The notes below the pieces were generated by a model that was given only the letters and a program-made list of their open reading frames with translations, searched no databases and was not told where the DNA came from. Below, piece after piece: positions 43,913-52,789 of a stretch of 64,000 bases of DNA (the stretch's first letter is position 1; the number at the start of each line of letters is the position of its first letter). The DNA lies in the NCBI GenBank assembly GCA_017383485.1, contig JAFNXM010000036.1, positions 124,001 to 188,000 of the forward strand, written 5' to 3'. This DNA comes from Bacteroidaceae bacterium (GTDB taxonomy: Bacteria > Bacteroidota > Bacteroidia > Bacteroidales > Bacteroidaceae). The translations under genes were made by a program, and so were the position numbers.

Positions 43913-44962
43913 ATGCACGAAGATACATTTGATATACGATCCGAGCAGCACGCGCCCGCAACAACCGAGCGCGACTTTGAAAATGCGCTGCGCCCCCTTG
44001 CTTTCGACGACTTCAGTGGACAAAGCAAGGTGGTCGAGAATCTGCGTATATTTGTCGAAGCGGCAAAGTTTCGTGGCGAGCCCTTGGATCATACCTTGCT
44101 TCACGGCCCTCCGGGTTTGGGTAAGACAACCCTCTCGAATATCATTGCCAACGAATTGGGTGTAGGCTTCAAGGTGACCTCGGGTCCAGTACTCGATAAA
44201 CCCGGTGACTTGGCTGGACTCTTGACGAGCCTAGAACCCAATGATGTGCTCTTTATCGACGAGATTCACCGCCTCTCGCCTGTGGTCGAGGAATATCTCT
44301 ACTCGGCGATGGAAGACTATCGCATCGATATCATGATAGACAAGGGTCCTGCGGCGCGAAGCATTCAGATCGATTTGAATCCATTTACCCTGGTCGGTGC
44401 TACGACTCGTAGCGGTTTGCTCACAGCCCCTCTGCGTGCTCGCTTCGGTATCAATCTGCACCTAGAATACTACGATGTGTCGACGCTGACTACGATCATC
44501 GAACGATCGGCTTACCTGCTCGGCGTGCCCATAGACCCCAGTGCTGCTGTCGAAATCGCAGGGCGCTCGCGTGGTACACCCCGTATCGCCAATGCCTTGC
44601 TCCGTCGCGTCAGAGACTTTGCACAAGTCAAGGGCAACGGACGTATCGACACCGAGATAGCACGCTTTGCGCTCGAGGCGTTGAATATCGACCGCTATGG
44701 TTTGGATGAAATCGACAACAAGATATTGCTCACTATCATCGACAAGTTTAAGGGCGGCCCTGTGGGACTCACCACCATCGCTACGGCGATAGGCGAAGAC
44801 CCGGGTACACTCGAAGAAGTCTACGAACCATTCCTGATCAAGGAGGGCTTTATCCGTCGCACGCCTCGCGGACGCGAGGTGACCGAGCAAGCCTTTATGC
44901 ATCTCGGTCGTAGTCCCTATACCGGCATGGCCTTTGACCCGAAACAACCCACTTTGTTCTGA
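43913..44962 (+). CDS. ruvB: Holliday junction branch-migration helicase RuvB
   Basis: 349 residues. Walker [10 protein letters not shown] (~64-72), Walker [12 protein letters not shown], sensor [19 protein letters not shown] and arginine-finger region, and the C-terminal winged helix ending [22 protein letters not shown]+ motor that drives branch migration with RuvA. The start at 43913 ([12 protein letters not shown]) is set by the nearby -7 box. A small lipoprotein gene follows after four bases, with ybeY and tyrS further on in the same direction. ruvA and ruvC are not nearby. Confidence 0.97.
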   Translation: MHEDTFDIRSEQHAPATTERDFENALRPLAFDDFSGQSKVVENLRIFVEAAKFRGEPLDHTLLHGPPGLGKTTLSNIIANELGVGFKVTSGPVLDKPGDLAGLLTSLEPNDVLFIDEIHRLSPVVEEYLYSAMEDYRIDIMIDKGPAARSIQIDLNPFTLVGATTRSGLLTAPLRARFGINLHLEYYDVSTLTTIIERSAYLLGVPIDPSAAVEIAGRSRGTPRIANALLRRVRDFAQVKGNGRIDTEIARFALEALNIDRYGLDEIDNKILLTIIDKFKGGPVGLTTIATAIGEDPGTLEEVYEPFLIKEGFIRRTPRGREVTEQAFMHLGRSPYTGMAFDPKQPTLF

Positions 44963-44966
44963 AACA

Positions 44967-45323
44967 ATGAAAAAAATACTTGGACTATTATTGACCTTGT
45001 GTCTGCTGACAAGTTGTTCGTCTACGATGCACAAGACACTCCGCATGGGGCGCCACGATACATACGCTATCTCGGGCAAGATGCATGCTTCGGTCGGCAC
45101 AATGTTTCATTTGGAATACGATACGTTGGCATTCGACCGAACTCGAGACTTGAAATACCTACATCCAAAGAATATGGAAAAAGGTATGGTCGGCGCCGAC
45201 GCAGTCAATATGACCTACACACTCTCTCCCAAGAAAAAGGGCAAACATGTGGTGTACGAGGTGCATTCCTTCAGAGGAAAGGAACAAAAGCGCGTGAAGC
45301 ACGTGATACGAGTAAAGAAATAA
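44967..45323 (+). CDS. Small predicted lipoprotein between ruvB and ybeY
   Basis: 118 residues with the start at 44967 (MKKILGLLLTLCLLTSCSST); the frame is open further upstream inside ruvB but the lipoprotein signal begins here. Lipobox LTSC, Cys17. The mature part is basic (KKKGKHVVYEVHSFRGKEQKRVKHVIRVKK at the end, in part) with no recognised domain. It starts 4 bases after the ruvB stop, so it is translated from the same mRNA. Function unknown. Confidence 0.75.
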   Translation: MKKILGLLLTLCLLTSCSSTMHKTLRMGRHDTYAISGKMHASVGTMFHLEYDTLAFDRTRDLKYLHPKNMEKGMVGADAVNMTYTLSPKKKGKHVVYEVHSFRGKEQKRVKHVIRVKK

Positions 45324-45344
45324 CCTCTAAATTCTGATAAATAT

Positions 45345-45800
45345 ATGATAACATACAACACTGTCAATACAAAATTGCCCGCTGTGCGCAAAAAAGATAT
45401 CACACTTTGGGTAAAGAAAGTGGCTGAAAAATATGGCAAAACTGTAGGCGAAATTGCATACGTATTTTGCGATGACGAAGAGATACTTCGTGTGAACCAG
45501 CAGTACTTGCAACACGACTACTATACAGATATTATCACCTTCGACTACTCCGAGGGCAACAAGATCAGTGGCGACCTCTTCATCAGTGTAGACACCGTGA
45601 CAACAAACGCCGAACAATTCGGTCGCCCCTATGCCGAAGAGTTGCACCGTGTGATGATTCACGGCATCCTGCACCTCTGTGGCATCGATGATAAAGGTCC
45701 AGGTGAACGCGAAATTATGGAAGCAGCAGAAGACGACGCCTTGAAGGTACTTCCTCCCACCGAAGCGATGGCATGGGACTTGCAATATTTGCTGGATTAA
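45345..45800 (+). CDS. ybeY: Endoribonuclease YbeY (rRNA maturation)
   Basis: 151 residues. YbeY is a metal-dependent RNase needed for 16S rRNA 3'-end processing and ribosome quality control. ILRVNQQYLQHDYYTDIITFDY is the family's N-terminal signature (in part), and the metal motif is HRVMIHGILHLCGIDDKGPGE (in part). The first two metal His are present (HGILH), but the third position, His in the E. coli enzyme (GYDH), is Asp here (GIDD). I believe this change is shared by Bacteroidetes YbeY. It lies 21 bases after the lipoprotein gene and 42 bases before tyrS. Confidence 0.92.
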   Translation: MITYNTVNTKLPAVRKKDITLWVKKVAEKYGKTVGEIAYVFCDDEEILRVNQQYLQHDYYTDIITFDYSEGNKISGDLFISVDTVTTNAEQFGRPYAEELHRVMIHGILHLCGIDDKGPGEREIMEAAEDDALKVLPPTEAMAWDLQYLLD

Positions 45801-45842
45801 GAACAAAACTATTACGCTGAAATATAAATAAAAATAAACGAT

Positions 45843-47138
45843 ATGAATTTTGTAGAAGAATTGAAGTGGCGCGGTATGCTCCACCAAATGATGCCCGGAA
45901 CCGAGGAGTTGCTCGAAAAGGGTATGACTACTGCTTACGTAGGTATTGACCCTACTGCAGACTCTTTGCACATCGGTCACCTTTGCGGTGTGATGATGTT
46001 GAGACACTTCCAACGCGCTGGCCACAAACCTTTGGCGCTTGTTGGCGGTGCAACGGGTATGATTGGCGACCCTTCGGGTAAGAGCGCTGAGCGTAATCTC
46101 CTGAACGAAGAAACCCTTCGTCACAACGTCGCTTGTATTAAGGAACAATTGTCTCGCTTCCTCGATTTCGAAAGCGATGCACCTAATGCAGCAGAGTTGG
46201 TGAACAATTACGACTGGATGAAGGATTATACTTTCTTGGACTTTGCTCGCGAAATCGGAAAGCACATCACTGTCAACTATATGATGGCTAAGGATAGCGT
46301 GAAGAGACGTTTGAACGGCGAAGCAAGCGATGGCCTCTCATTTACTGAGTTTACCTACCAATTGCTCCAAGGTTACGACTTCCTTCACCTCTATCAAGAG
46401 AAAAACTGTAAGCTCCAAATGGGTGGATCCGACCAATGGGGAAATATTACTACTGGTACAGAACTCATCCGTCGCAAACTCGGTGCAGAAGCCGATGCCT
46501 ATGCGCTGACATGCCCCTTGATTACCAAAGCAGATGGTAAGAAGTTTGGTAAAACCGAACAGGGCAACGTATGGCTCGACCGCCGCTACACCACACCTTA
46601 CAAGTTCTATCAATTCTGGCTCAACGTGGGCGACGCAGAAGCCGAACGCTATATCAAGATCTTTACCTCGCTCGAAAAAGCAGAAATCGACGCATTGATC
46701 GAAGAACACCAAGCAGATCCAGGTCGTCGCGTATTGCAAAAGAGATTGGGCGAAGAGGTAACTTGCCTTGTTCACGGTCGTGCAGACTACGAGATGGCGC
46801 TCGAAGCATCTAACATCCTCTTCGGTAAGGCTACCAAAGAAAGTTTGACAAAACTCGACGAAGAAACTTTCCTTAGTGTATTCGACGGCGTGCCTCAATT
46901 TGAAGTCTCTCGCGAACAAGTTGTGGGTGCTAAGGCTGTGGATTTGTTTGCAGAAACTACTAAGTGCTTCCCTTCAAAGGGCGAAATGCGCAAGATGGTT
47001 CAGGGCGGTGGCGTGAGTCTTAACAAAGAAAAGCTCGCTGCGTTTGATTATGAAATTTCTGCTGAGGATTTGATCGAAGGTAAGTACTTGTTGGTGCAAA
47101 GAGGTAAGAAGAATTACTTCCTTATCATCGTAAAATAA
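45843..47138 (+). CDS. tyrS: Tyrosyl-tRNA synthetase
   Basis: 431 residues, TyrRS class I. Visible: [19 protein letters not shown] with the HIGH motif (~residues 33-51), [15 protein letters not shown], the QLLQGYDF segment, [14 protein letters not shown] and the KMSKS equivalent KFGKTEQGN. The C-terminal S4-like RNA-binding part is [19 protein letters not shown]. It charges tRNA-Tyr. Last gene of the ruvB-lipoprotein-ybeY-tyrS set, ending at a hairpin terminator. Confidence 0.97.
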   Translation: MNFVEELKWRGMLHQMMPGTEELLEKGMTTAYVGIDPTADSLHIGHLCGVMMLRHFQRAGHKPLALVGGATGMIGDPSGKSAERNLLNEETLRHNVACIKEQLSRFLDFESDAPNAAELVNNYDWMKDYTFLDFAREIGKHITVNYMMAKDSVKRRLNGEASDGLSFTEFTYQLLQGYDFLHLYQEKNCKLQMGGSDQWGNITTGTELIRRKLGAEADAYALTCPLITKADGKKFGKTEQGNVWLDRRYTTPYKFYQFWLNVGDAEAERYIKIFTSLEKAEIDALIEEHQADPGRRVLQKRLGEEVTCLVHGRADYEMALEASNILFGKATKESLTKLDEETFLSVFDGVPQFEVSREQVVGAKAVDLFAETTKCFPSKGEMRKMVQGGGVSLNKEKLAAFDYEISAEDLIEGKYLLVQRGKKNYFLIIVK

Positions 47139-47157
47139 GATAAACATCAAATAGATT

Positions 47158-47205
47158 CAGTCTGTCGGCAATGCAAATTGTTGGCAGATTGATTTTGCTT
47201 TTTCC
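47158..47205 (+). terminator. Terminator after tyrS
   Basis: CAGTCTGTCGGCAAT can pair along its whole length with ATTGTTGGCAGATTG (four G-T pairs), loop GCAA, then T-rich ATTTTGCTTTTT. 20 bases after the stop. Confidence 0.75.
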
Positions 47206-47241
47206 TAGGTCTCACACTTCCCGTTTTCCCCCAATCCATCG

Positions 47242-47775
47242 ATGATTCAGCACCCATTAACTCTGTTCACCTACTGCCCTCGTTGCGGCGCCGAGGCGTT
47301 CTCTCCGCACGACGAGCGGAGTAAGCGATGCCAGGCGTGTGGCTTTACTTACTATCACAATGCTTCGGCAGCCACAGTCGCGGTGATTGTCAACGCGAAT
47401 AGGGAGTTGCTGGTCGTACGTCGAGCCTGCGAACCCGCCAAAGGGACCTTGGATCTGCCAGGTGGCTTCGTGGAGCCCGGAGAAGGCGTGGATGATGGTT
47501 GCCGCAGGGAAGTGTTGGAAGAAACCGGTCTGTCCGTGAAACGCATGGAGTTTCTCTTCTCACTGCCCAACGTCTACGAATATTCAGGTTTCTCCGTGCA
47601 TACAGCAGACTGCTTCTTCTTGTGCGAAGTCGACGATGAAACCGCACTTTTTGCTGCCGACGATGCAGCAGAAGTGCTCTGGATTCCCGTGGATGAATTG
47701 CGCTCGGAAGAGTTCGGTTTGCATTCTGTTAGACGCGGCGTGGAGCGCTTGAAAGAAGAGTTTTTCAAAAGTTAA
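47242..47775 (+). CDS. Nudix hydrolase with N-terminal zinc ribbon
   Basis: 177 residues. The zinc ribbon is CPRCGAEAF ... CQACGF (residues ~12-36). The Nudix box is GGFVEPGEGVDDGCRREVLE followed by ETGL, fitting GX5EX7REUXEEXGU (~residues 74-96). Nudix enzymes with such a ribbon act on NADH or other nucleoside diphosphate derivatives; the substrate is not decidable. It is a single gene between tyrS and argB; the gap on its right holds repeat locus 8. Confidence 0.92.
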   Translation: MIQHPLTLFTYCPRCGAEAFSPHDERSKRCQACGFTYYHNASAATVAVIVNANRELLVVRRACEPAKGTLDLPGGFVEPGEGVDDGCRREVLEETGLSVKRMEFLFSLPNVYEYSGFSVHTADCFFLCEVDDETALFAADDAAEVLWIPVDELRSEEFGLHSVRRGVERLKEEFFKS

Positions 47776-47829
47776 GTTCAGACTTCCGCATCGGATAAGT
47801 TGGATAAAAAATAGGCATAAAAGGCCCCT

Positions 47830-47935
47830 CGAAAAAAAAGTCTAACCTTTTTTGAATTTCGCGACGCCTCGTTAAAATTTCGCGACGCCTCGTTAAAAAA
47901 AGGTTTAGGATAATTTTAACGAGGTCTAACCTTAA
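47830..47935 (-). repeat. Modular 21-bp intergenic array, locus 8 (B-A-A-B)
   Basis: B slot AAAAAGTCTAACCTTTTTT (AGTC 47839), two A slots in minus orientation with TTTCGCGACGCCTCGTT (CGTT at 47870, 47891), B slot AAAAAGGTTTAGG (GG 47902), then a partial element AACGAGGTCTAACC that mixes A and B. B-to-B distance is 63 (3 x 21). It ends ~16 bases before the argB start, so it must overlap argB's promoter region. Confidence 0.88.
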
Positions 47936-47950
47936 TTCGAAAGGAATAAA

Positions 47951-48817
47951 ATGTATCAAAAAATAAATCCAATGTCGAACAATCGGCCTCACTTGTATTT
48001 GGTAAAAGTCGGCGGAAAAATCGTAGAAGATCCTGCGGCACTGAAACTATTGTTAACTGCCTTTTCTGCTTTGCCAGGCTACAAAGTCCTGGTGCATGGC
48101 GGCGGAAGGACGGCAACAGACGTGGCGGCTCAACTCGGTATCGAAACAAAGATGGTCGGAGGCCGTCGCATCACAGATGCTGATATGCTGCGCGTGGTGA
48201 CTATGGTCTACGCTGGGTTGGTAAACAAAAATGTTGTGGCACAACTGCAGGGGATGGGCATCTCTGCTATAGGCATGACAGGAGCAGATGCCGACGTGAT
48301 TAGGGCTAACCGCCGACCTGTCGGAGAAGTCGATTATGGCTTCGTGGGGGATGTTTCGCGTGTCGATGCGTCGCGTCTTTCACTCTTGCTCAAAGGGGGC
48401 ATCACCCCCATCTTGGCGCCATTGACTCACGACGGCGCTGGGCAGATACTAAATACCAATGCCGACACCATAGCCGGCGAAGTGGCTGCAGCGCTCGCCG
48501 AGGAATTTGAAGTAGAATCGCTCTACGTTTTCGAATATCCCGGCGTGATGCAAAACCCCGACGACTTGACATCAGTAATACCACATATCAATCGTGAAAA
48601 GTTTGACCAACTGGTAAAAGATGGAGTCGTCGCAGGCGGTATGTTACCAAAACTTGAAAATTGCTTAAAGGCCGTAGAGCGAGGCGTACACCAAGTGCGC
48701 ATTACACGCCTTGAAGAAAGCACGGCGACAGAGGGTTTTGACATAAACTCAGATACGGCAGAAGCATCCCAACGTGTCGGTCGCTTTGCCCCAGGTACAT
48801 TGATTACACTATCTTGA
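47951..48817 (+). CDS. argB: Acetylglutamate (or succinylglutamate) kinase
   Basis: 288 residues; the start at 47951 is taken, but Met at 47972 (MSNNRPHLYLVKVGGKI) is an equal candidate. It phosphorylates the gamma-carboxylate of N-acylglutamate in arginine synthesis. Amino-acid-kinase motifs: LVKVGGKIVED, VLVHGGGRTATDVA, NTNADTIAGEVAAALA and the VVAGGMLPKLENC region (Lys conserved). In Bacteroides the pathway uses N-succinyl intermediates, so the substrate may be succinylglutamate. No other arg genes are near. Confidence 0.93.
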   Translation: MYQKINPMSNNRPHLYLVKVGGKIVEDPAALKLLLTAFSALPGYKVLVHGGGRTATDVAAQLGIETKMVGGRRITDADMLRVVTMVYAGLVNKNVVAQLQGMGISAIGMTGADADVIRANRRPVGEVDYGFVGDVSRVDASRLSLLLKGGITPILAPLTHDGAGQILNTNADTIAGEVAAALAEEFEVESLYVFEYPGVMQNPDDLTSVIPHINREKFDQLVKDGVVAGGMLPKLENCLKAVERGVHQVRITRLEESTATEGFDINSDTAEASQRVGRFAPGTLITLS

Positions 48818-48830
48818 AGAAAAAATATTT

Positions 48831-48882
48831 GGAGGTGAGTCCTGTCAATAATGTATAGATGAATAAATAGTACATCACCTCC
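48831..48882 (+). other. Hairpin between argB and the U32 gene
   Basis: GGAGGTGA (48831-48838) and TCACCTCC (48875-48882) form a perfect 8-bp stem with a 36-base AT-rich loop. No T run follows, so it is not a standard terminator. GGAGGTGA looks like a Shine-Dalgarno sequence but is ~80 bases from the next start. Confidence 0.55.
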
Positions 48883-48918
48883 CACCAGATAAAAATAATA
48901 TGTAGAATCTATCGCAAT

Positions 48919-50235
48919 ATGGACAACGAAAATAAAATCTCATTGCAGGAAATCTCGGCGCCGAAGAATCAGCCCATCCTTATTAATGGTGAACAGGTGG
49001 AAGTAATGGCGCCCGCTGGTTCAAGGGAATCTTTGGCGGCGGCTTTGCAAGCTGGTGCCGATTCCATTTACTTTGGTATCGAGGCTTTGAATATGCGCGC
49101 ACACTCGGCGAGTCGTTTTACAATAGACGACTTGCGTGATATCGCAATGATATGTGCTGAGCGCGGGGTGAAGTCTTATCTCACGGTGAATACGATTATT
49201 TATGACGACGACCTGGAATTGATGCGCCAGATTTGTGATGCTGCTCACGAGGCGGGTATTTCTGCTGTCATTGCGGCGGATGTGGCCGTGATGGACTACT
49301 GCAATCGAATCGGACAAGAAGTGCATCTGTCTACACAGTTGAATATTTCCAATACAGAAGCCTTGCGCTTTTACGCACGCTTTGCCGACGTTGTCGTTCT
49401 GGCGCGCGAGTTGAATATGTTCCAGGTGCACCATATCCGACAATTCATCGACCGCGAACAAATCAAGGGCCCCTCGGGCGAACCTCTACGTATCGAGATG
49501 TTCTGTCACGGCGCCTTGTGCATGGCCGTTAGCGGAAAGTGCTATCTCTCCTTGGACAATCTCGGACGTTCTGCCAATCGTGGCGAATGTATGCAAGTGT
49601 GTCGCAGAGCCTACACCGTGCGCGACCGAGATACGGGCGTGGAACTCGATATAGACAATAAATACATAATGAGTCCAAAGGATTTGAAAACTATCGGTTT
49701 CATCGATAAAATGGTCGGTGCCGGTGTGCGTGTTTTCAAAATCGAAGGACGTGCTCGCAGTGCAGAATATGTGTACAATGTCGTACGTTGTTACAAGGAG
49801 GCGTTGCAAGCTGTGGCTGATGGTACGTTTACGCCAGAGCGCGTCGCAGAGTGGGACGAAAAACTCTCGACTGTTTTCAACCGTGGTTTCTGGGATGGTT
49901 ACTATCAAGGACAAAAACTCGGCGAATGGAGTGAAAAGTATGGCTCAAGTGCTACCGAGAAGAAAGTCTACGTAGCCAAGGGTGTAAAATACTTCTCGCG
50001 TCTCGGTGTAGGTGAATTCTATGTCGAAGCAGGCGAAATCAATGTGGGCGATCGCCTATTGCTTGTCGGTCCGACTACAGGTGTACACTATCTGACAGCT
50101 ACCGAAATTCATTTTGCAGATAAGGGTGCGATACAGACTGCCAAGAAAGGTCAGGTCGTATCGATACCTGTGCCCGACAAGATCAGACCTTCAGACAAAC
50201 TCTATAAACTTGTGAAAAATGAACCTGCTTTTTGA
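48919..50235 (+). CDS. trhP: U32-family protein, tRNA U34 hydroxylation (TrhP-like)
   Basis: 438 residues. The U32 signature EMFCHGALCMAVSGKCYLS (residues ~193-211) is complete, with further Cys at ECMQVCRR, as expected for the iron-sulfur cluster. EVMAPAGSRESLAAALQAGADSIYFG is the family's N-terminal hallmark (in part). Family members YegQ/TrhP use prephenate-dependent chemistry to make 5-hydroxyuridine at position 34 of tRNA; RlhA hydroxylates 23S rRNA. Which of these applies is inferred from length (~440) only. The stop overlaps the HAD gene start by 17 bases. Confidence 0.85.
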   Translation: MDNENKISLQEISAPKNQPILINGEQVEVMAPAGSRESLAAALQAGADSIYFGIEALNMRAHSASRFTIDDLRDIAMICAERGVKSYLTVNTIIYDDDLELMRQICDAAHEAGISAVIAADVAVMDYCNRIGQEVHLSTQLNISNTEALRFYARFADVVVLARELNMFQVHHIRQFIDREQIKGPSGEPLRIEMFCHGALCMAVSGKCYLSLDNLGRSANRGECMQVCRRAYTVRDRDTGVELDIDNKYIMSPKDLKTIGFIDKMVGAGVRVFKIEGRARSAEYVYNVVRCYKEALQAVADGTFTPERVAEWDEKLSTVFNRGFWDGYYQGQKLGEWSEKYGSSATEKKVYVAKGVKYFSRLGVGEFYVEAGEINVGDRLLLVGPTTGVHYLTATEIHFADKGAIQTAKKGQVVSIPVPDKIRPSDKLYKLVKNEPAF

Positions 50236-50845
50236 TTTCGGTGGGGTCTTGGTAGATCTCAACAAGCAAAGATGTATTGATGCCTTTGCCGGACTCGGCT
50301 TCGACATTCGTCCTTTCTTGGGCACATATGCTCAGGCTGGTGTTTTCGCACAATTGGAAAGAGGTGAATTGTCCGTTGCGGAGTTCTGCGAAGAATTGCG
50401 CAGATTGAGCGGGCGCGCTGATTTGTCCGATGAAACCTTGGTCAAGGCGTGGGAAAGTTACCTAATGGACGTACCAGTCGAACGTTTGGAGACACTGCTC
50501 AAGGCCAAAAAGAATTATCCCATTTATTTGTTGAGCAATACCAACGAGATTCATTGGCGACAAGGCAGGGAGGAGTTTTTCAGATACAAAGGCTTGCAAG
50601 TAGAAGACTTCTTCGACGGCGTGTTCCTATCCTACGAGATGGGAATAGAGAAACCGCACCCAACAATATTCGACAAGGTGGTCGAAGGTATTGGTTGTGC
50701 GCCATCAGAAATACTCTTTTTTGACGATAGTGAAGTCAATTGTGAAGCAGCGCGTAAGCAAGGTTTGTTGGCGCGCTTGGCTCCTGCCGACAGTGCTTGG
50801 TTGAAGGATTTTGATGAAACGGGAAAATTGACTTTTACCCCTTGA
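50219..50845 (+). CDS. HAD-superfamily hydrolase, subfamily IA
   Basis: 208 residues. Motif I LLFDFGGVLVDLN (Asp nucleophile at ~5), motif II LLSNTNEIHW, motif III Lys in GIEKPHP, motif IV FFDDSEVNCEAA. The helical cap lies between motifs I and II, as in YihX-like sugar-phosphate phosphatases. Substrate unknown. It starts inside the U32 gene (17-base overlap, different frame), so translation is coupled. Confidence 0.92.
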   Translation: MNLLFDFGGVLVDLNKQRCIDAFAGLGFDIRPFLGTYAQAGVFAQLERGELSVAEFCEELRRLSGRADLSDETLVKAWESYLMDVPVERLETLLKAKKNYPIYLLSNTNEIHWRQGREEFFRYKGLQVEDFFDGVFLSYEMGIEKPHPTIFDKVVEGIGCAPSEILFFDDSEVNCEAARKQGLLARLAPADSAWLKDFDETGKLTFTP

Positions 50846-50945
50846 TATAAATTGGGGAAAAGAATTTGTAGATAAAAAATAACGATTTTATCGTCAAAAA
50901 ACGAGATCTAATAGAAACGAAACAACGCGAAAGGGAAAAAAGATA

Positions 50946-51896
50946 ATGGAGATATTTGCCATCGATTCGTTTGCGAAGCCCCAGGCTTTGGATAGTCGTT
51001 CGCACAGTGGATATTGTGCGACGATAGGCTTTTTTGATGGTGTGCATCTCGGACATCGTTTTCTGTTGGAGCAGGTGAAGCACTATGCGGCTTTGGATAG
51101 TTTGCAAACGATGGCCATCACTTTCTCCGAGCATCCACGTCGTGTGCTCAATCAAGCGTATCAGCCCTCGCTCCTCACTACCCGAGAAGAGCGCATCTCA
51201 TTGTTGTCGCACGAGGGTTTGGATGCTTGTGCCGTGCTGCAGTTTTCGCGCGAAATGGCTTCACTTTCTGCCTATGAGTTTATGCAAAAATGCCTTGTTG
51301 AGGCACTTGACGTGAAAACCCTGGTGATTGGTTATGATCATCACTTTGGAAAAAAGAGCGCAGAAGGTTTTCAGGATTATCAGCGCTACGGCAACGAATT
51401 GGGCATCCAGGTGGTCGAGGCGCATCCCCTGACCTGCGGCGATTATACCGTCAGTTCCTCGCTTGTACGTAAATCCCTGGAGCAAGGCAATGGCGTTCTC
51501 GCAGCGCAAGCCTTGGGCAGAAACTATAGTCTGCACGGAATGGTGGTGCATGGCCATAGAGTAGGGGGCGAAATCGGTTTTCCTACGGCAAATCTCCAGC
51601 CCCAATCCTCACAACTACTGGTGCCCGGCATCGGTGTCTATGCCGGATGGGCACAGGTCGACGGCGAAACGTATGGCGCAATGATTAATATCGGTCGGCG
51701 TCCGACCTTGGACAACGGTGATAATGTCTCCATCGAAGCCCACCTTTTCGATTTCACCGGCAACCTTTACGAAAAAGAAATCACCCTATCTTTTGTTGAA
51801 AAAATGCGCGAAGAAATGAAATTTGCTGATATATCCGCGCTCGTAGATCAACTGAATTGCGACGCCGCTGCCGCAAGAAGAATATTGTTTTTATGA
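50946..51896 (+). CDS. ribF: Bifunctional riboflavin kinase / FAD synthetase
   Basis: 316 residues. N-terminal FAD synthetase (nucleotidyltransferase) with IGFFDGVHLGHRFLLEQ (~residues 24-40, HxGH) and the VIGYDHHFGKK segment; C-terminal riboflavin kinase with VVHGHRVGGEIGFPTANLQP and the GVYAGWAQVDG segment. It makes FMN and FAD from riboflavin. The ATGA overlap at its stop couples it to the CPBP gene. Frame and start (MEIFAIDSFAKP) are unambiguous. Confidence 0.96.
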   Translation: MEIFAIDSFAKPQALDSRSHSGYCATIGFFDGVHLGHRFLLEQVKHYAALDSLQTMAITFSEHPRRVLNQAYQPSLLTTREERISLLSHEGLDACAVLQFSREMASLSAYEFMQKCLVEALDVKTLVIGYDHHFGKKSAEGFQDYQRYGNELGIQVVEAHPLTCGDYTVSSSLVRKSLEQGNGVLAAQALGRNYSLHGMVVHGHRVGGEIGFPTANLQPQSSQLLVPGIGVYAGWAQVDGETYGAMINIGRRPTLDNGDNVSIEAHLFDFTGNLYEKEITLSFVEKMREEMKFADISALVDQLNCDAAAARRILFL

Positions 51897-52678
51897 AAAA
51901 TGCTCTATTATTAATATTAGTATTTCTTGGCTCTCAAGTTTTGGCTACATGTATGGCACTTTTGGCGGTGAATATGCCGAATTTGATTGCCGGTGCAGGG
52001 CTTGATGAAACATTGCTCCTGGACAATCCGCGTGTATCGCTCTACACTTTGCTCATTGTAGACTTTCTGGTGATAGGTCTCCTCGCTCTGACAAAAGTTT
52101 GTCGCAGGGAAGCCTTCGTGCGCCGGATTCGCTTAAGTCAGCGCGAGGTAGTAATTGGGCTATGCGCATTCTTCTTGCTCGTGCTCGGCACCTCCTTTTT
52201 CCTGGCCTTGACACCCCTGCCCGACGGCGGTTCTACGGCACTTTTCTCCAGTGTCAAGGGCGATAGGCTCTGCTTATTGTTGCTCTGCGTCGTAGGGCCG
52301 TTGACCGAAGAAATGATCTTCCGCGAAGGTATATTGAGAAGTTTGATACAGTCCAATTGGCATCCTATGGTAGCCGTTGCCGTGTCTGCTGCAACCTTTG
52401 CTTTGGTGCATGGCAATCTGGCACAGATTATTCCAGCCCTGATACTCGGTCTCGCCCTCGGATTGTTCTATCTGCGCACAGGCAATCTGTGGTTTTGTAC
52501 CGTAGCCCATGTGCTCAATAATAGCATCGCCGTGCTATCACTCCACTGGCCAGAGACCGAAAGTTGGATGCAGGAAATGTCTACCCTTCCATTGCTCGCT
52601 TGCGCTTTGGTAGCGTTTGGCGCAGGTGCTTTCTCGCTCTATAAATGGTGGGGTATGAAAACCTTGCCCCAGGGATAG
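51893..52678 (+). CDS. CPBP-family intramembrane metalloprotease
   Basis: 261 residues with the start at 51893, which overlaps the ribF stop (ATGA). About seven or eight hydrophobic segments. Motif 1 TEEMIFREGILRSL (EExxxR, residues ~141-154), motif 2 FALVHGN (FxxxH), and motif 3 HVLNNSIAVL (HxxxN/B) are all present, as in the CPBP/Abi family (Rce1-like glutamate proteases of the inner membrane). Substrate unknown; some relatives protect against bacteriocins, others process surface proteins. Confidence 0.9.
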   Translation: MKNALLLILVFLGSQVLATCMALLAVNMPNLIAGAGLDETLLLDNPRVSLYTLLIVDFLVIGLLALTKVCRREAFVRRIRLSQREVVIGLCAFFLLVLGTSFFLALTPLPDGGSTALFSSVKGDRLCLLLLCVVGPLTEEMIFREGILRSLIQSNWHPMVAVAVSAATFALVHGNLAQIIPALILGLALGLFYLRTGNLWFCTVAHVLNNSIAVLSLHWPETESWMQEMSTLPLLACALVAFGAGAFSLYKWWGMKTLPQG

Positions 52679-52789
52679 TGGGTAGAAAAGTTGCGGTGAA
52701 AACGCCGATTTTTGAGAAAATTTATATTGTATAAGGTGTCGGTAAATAGTAGTTTTACCGATGAAATGGCATAAAAATAATTGTAGAAA

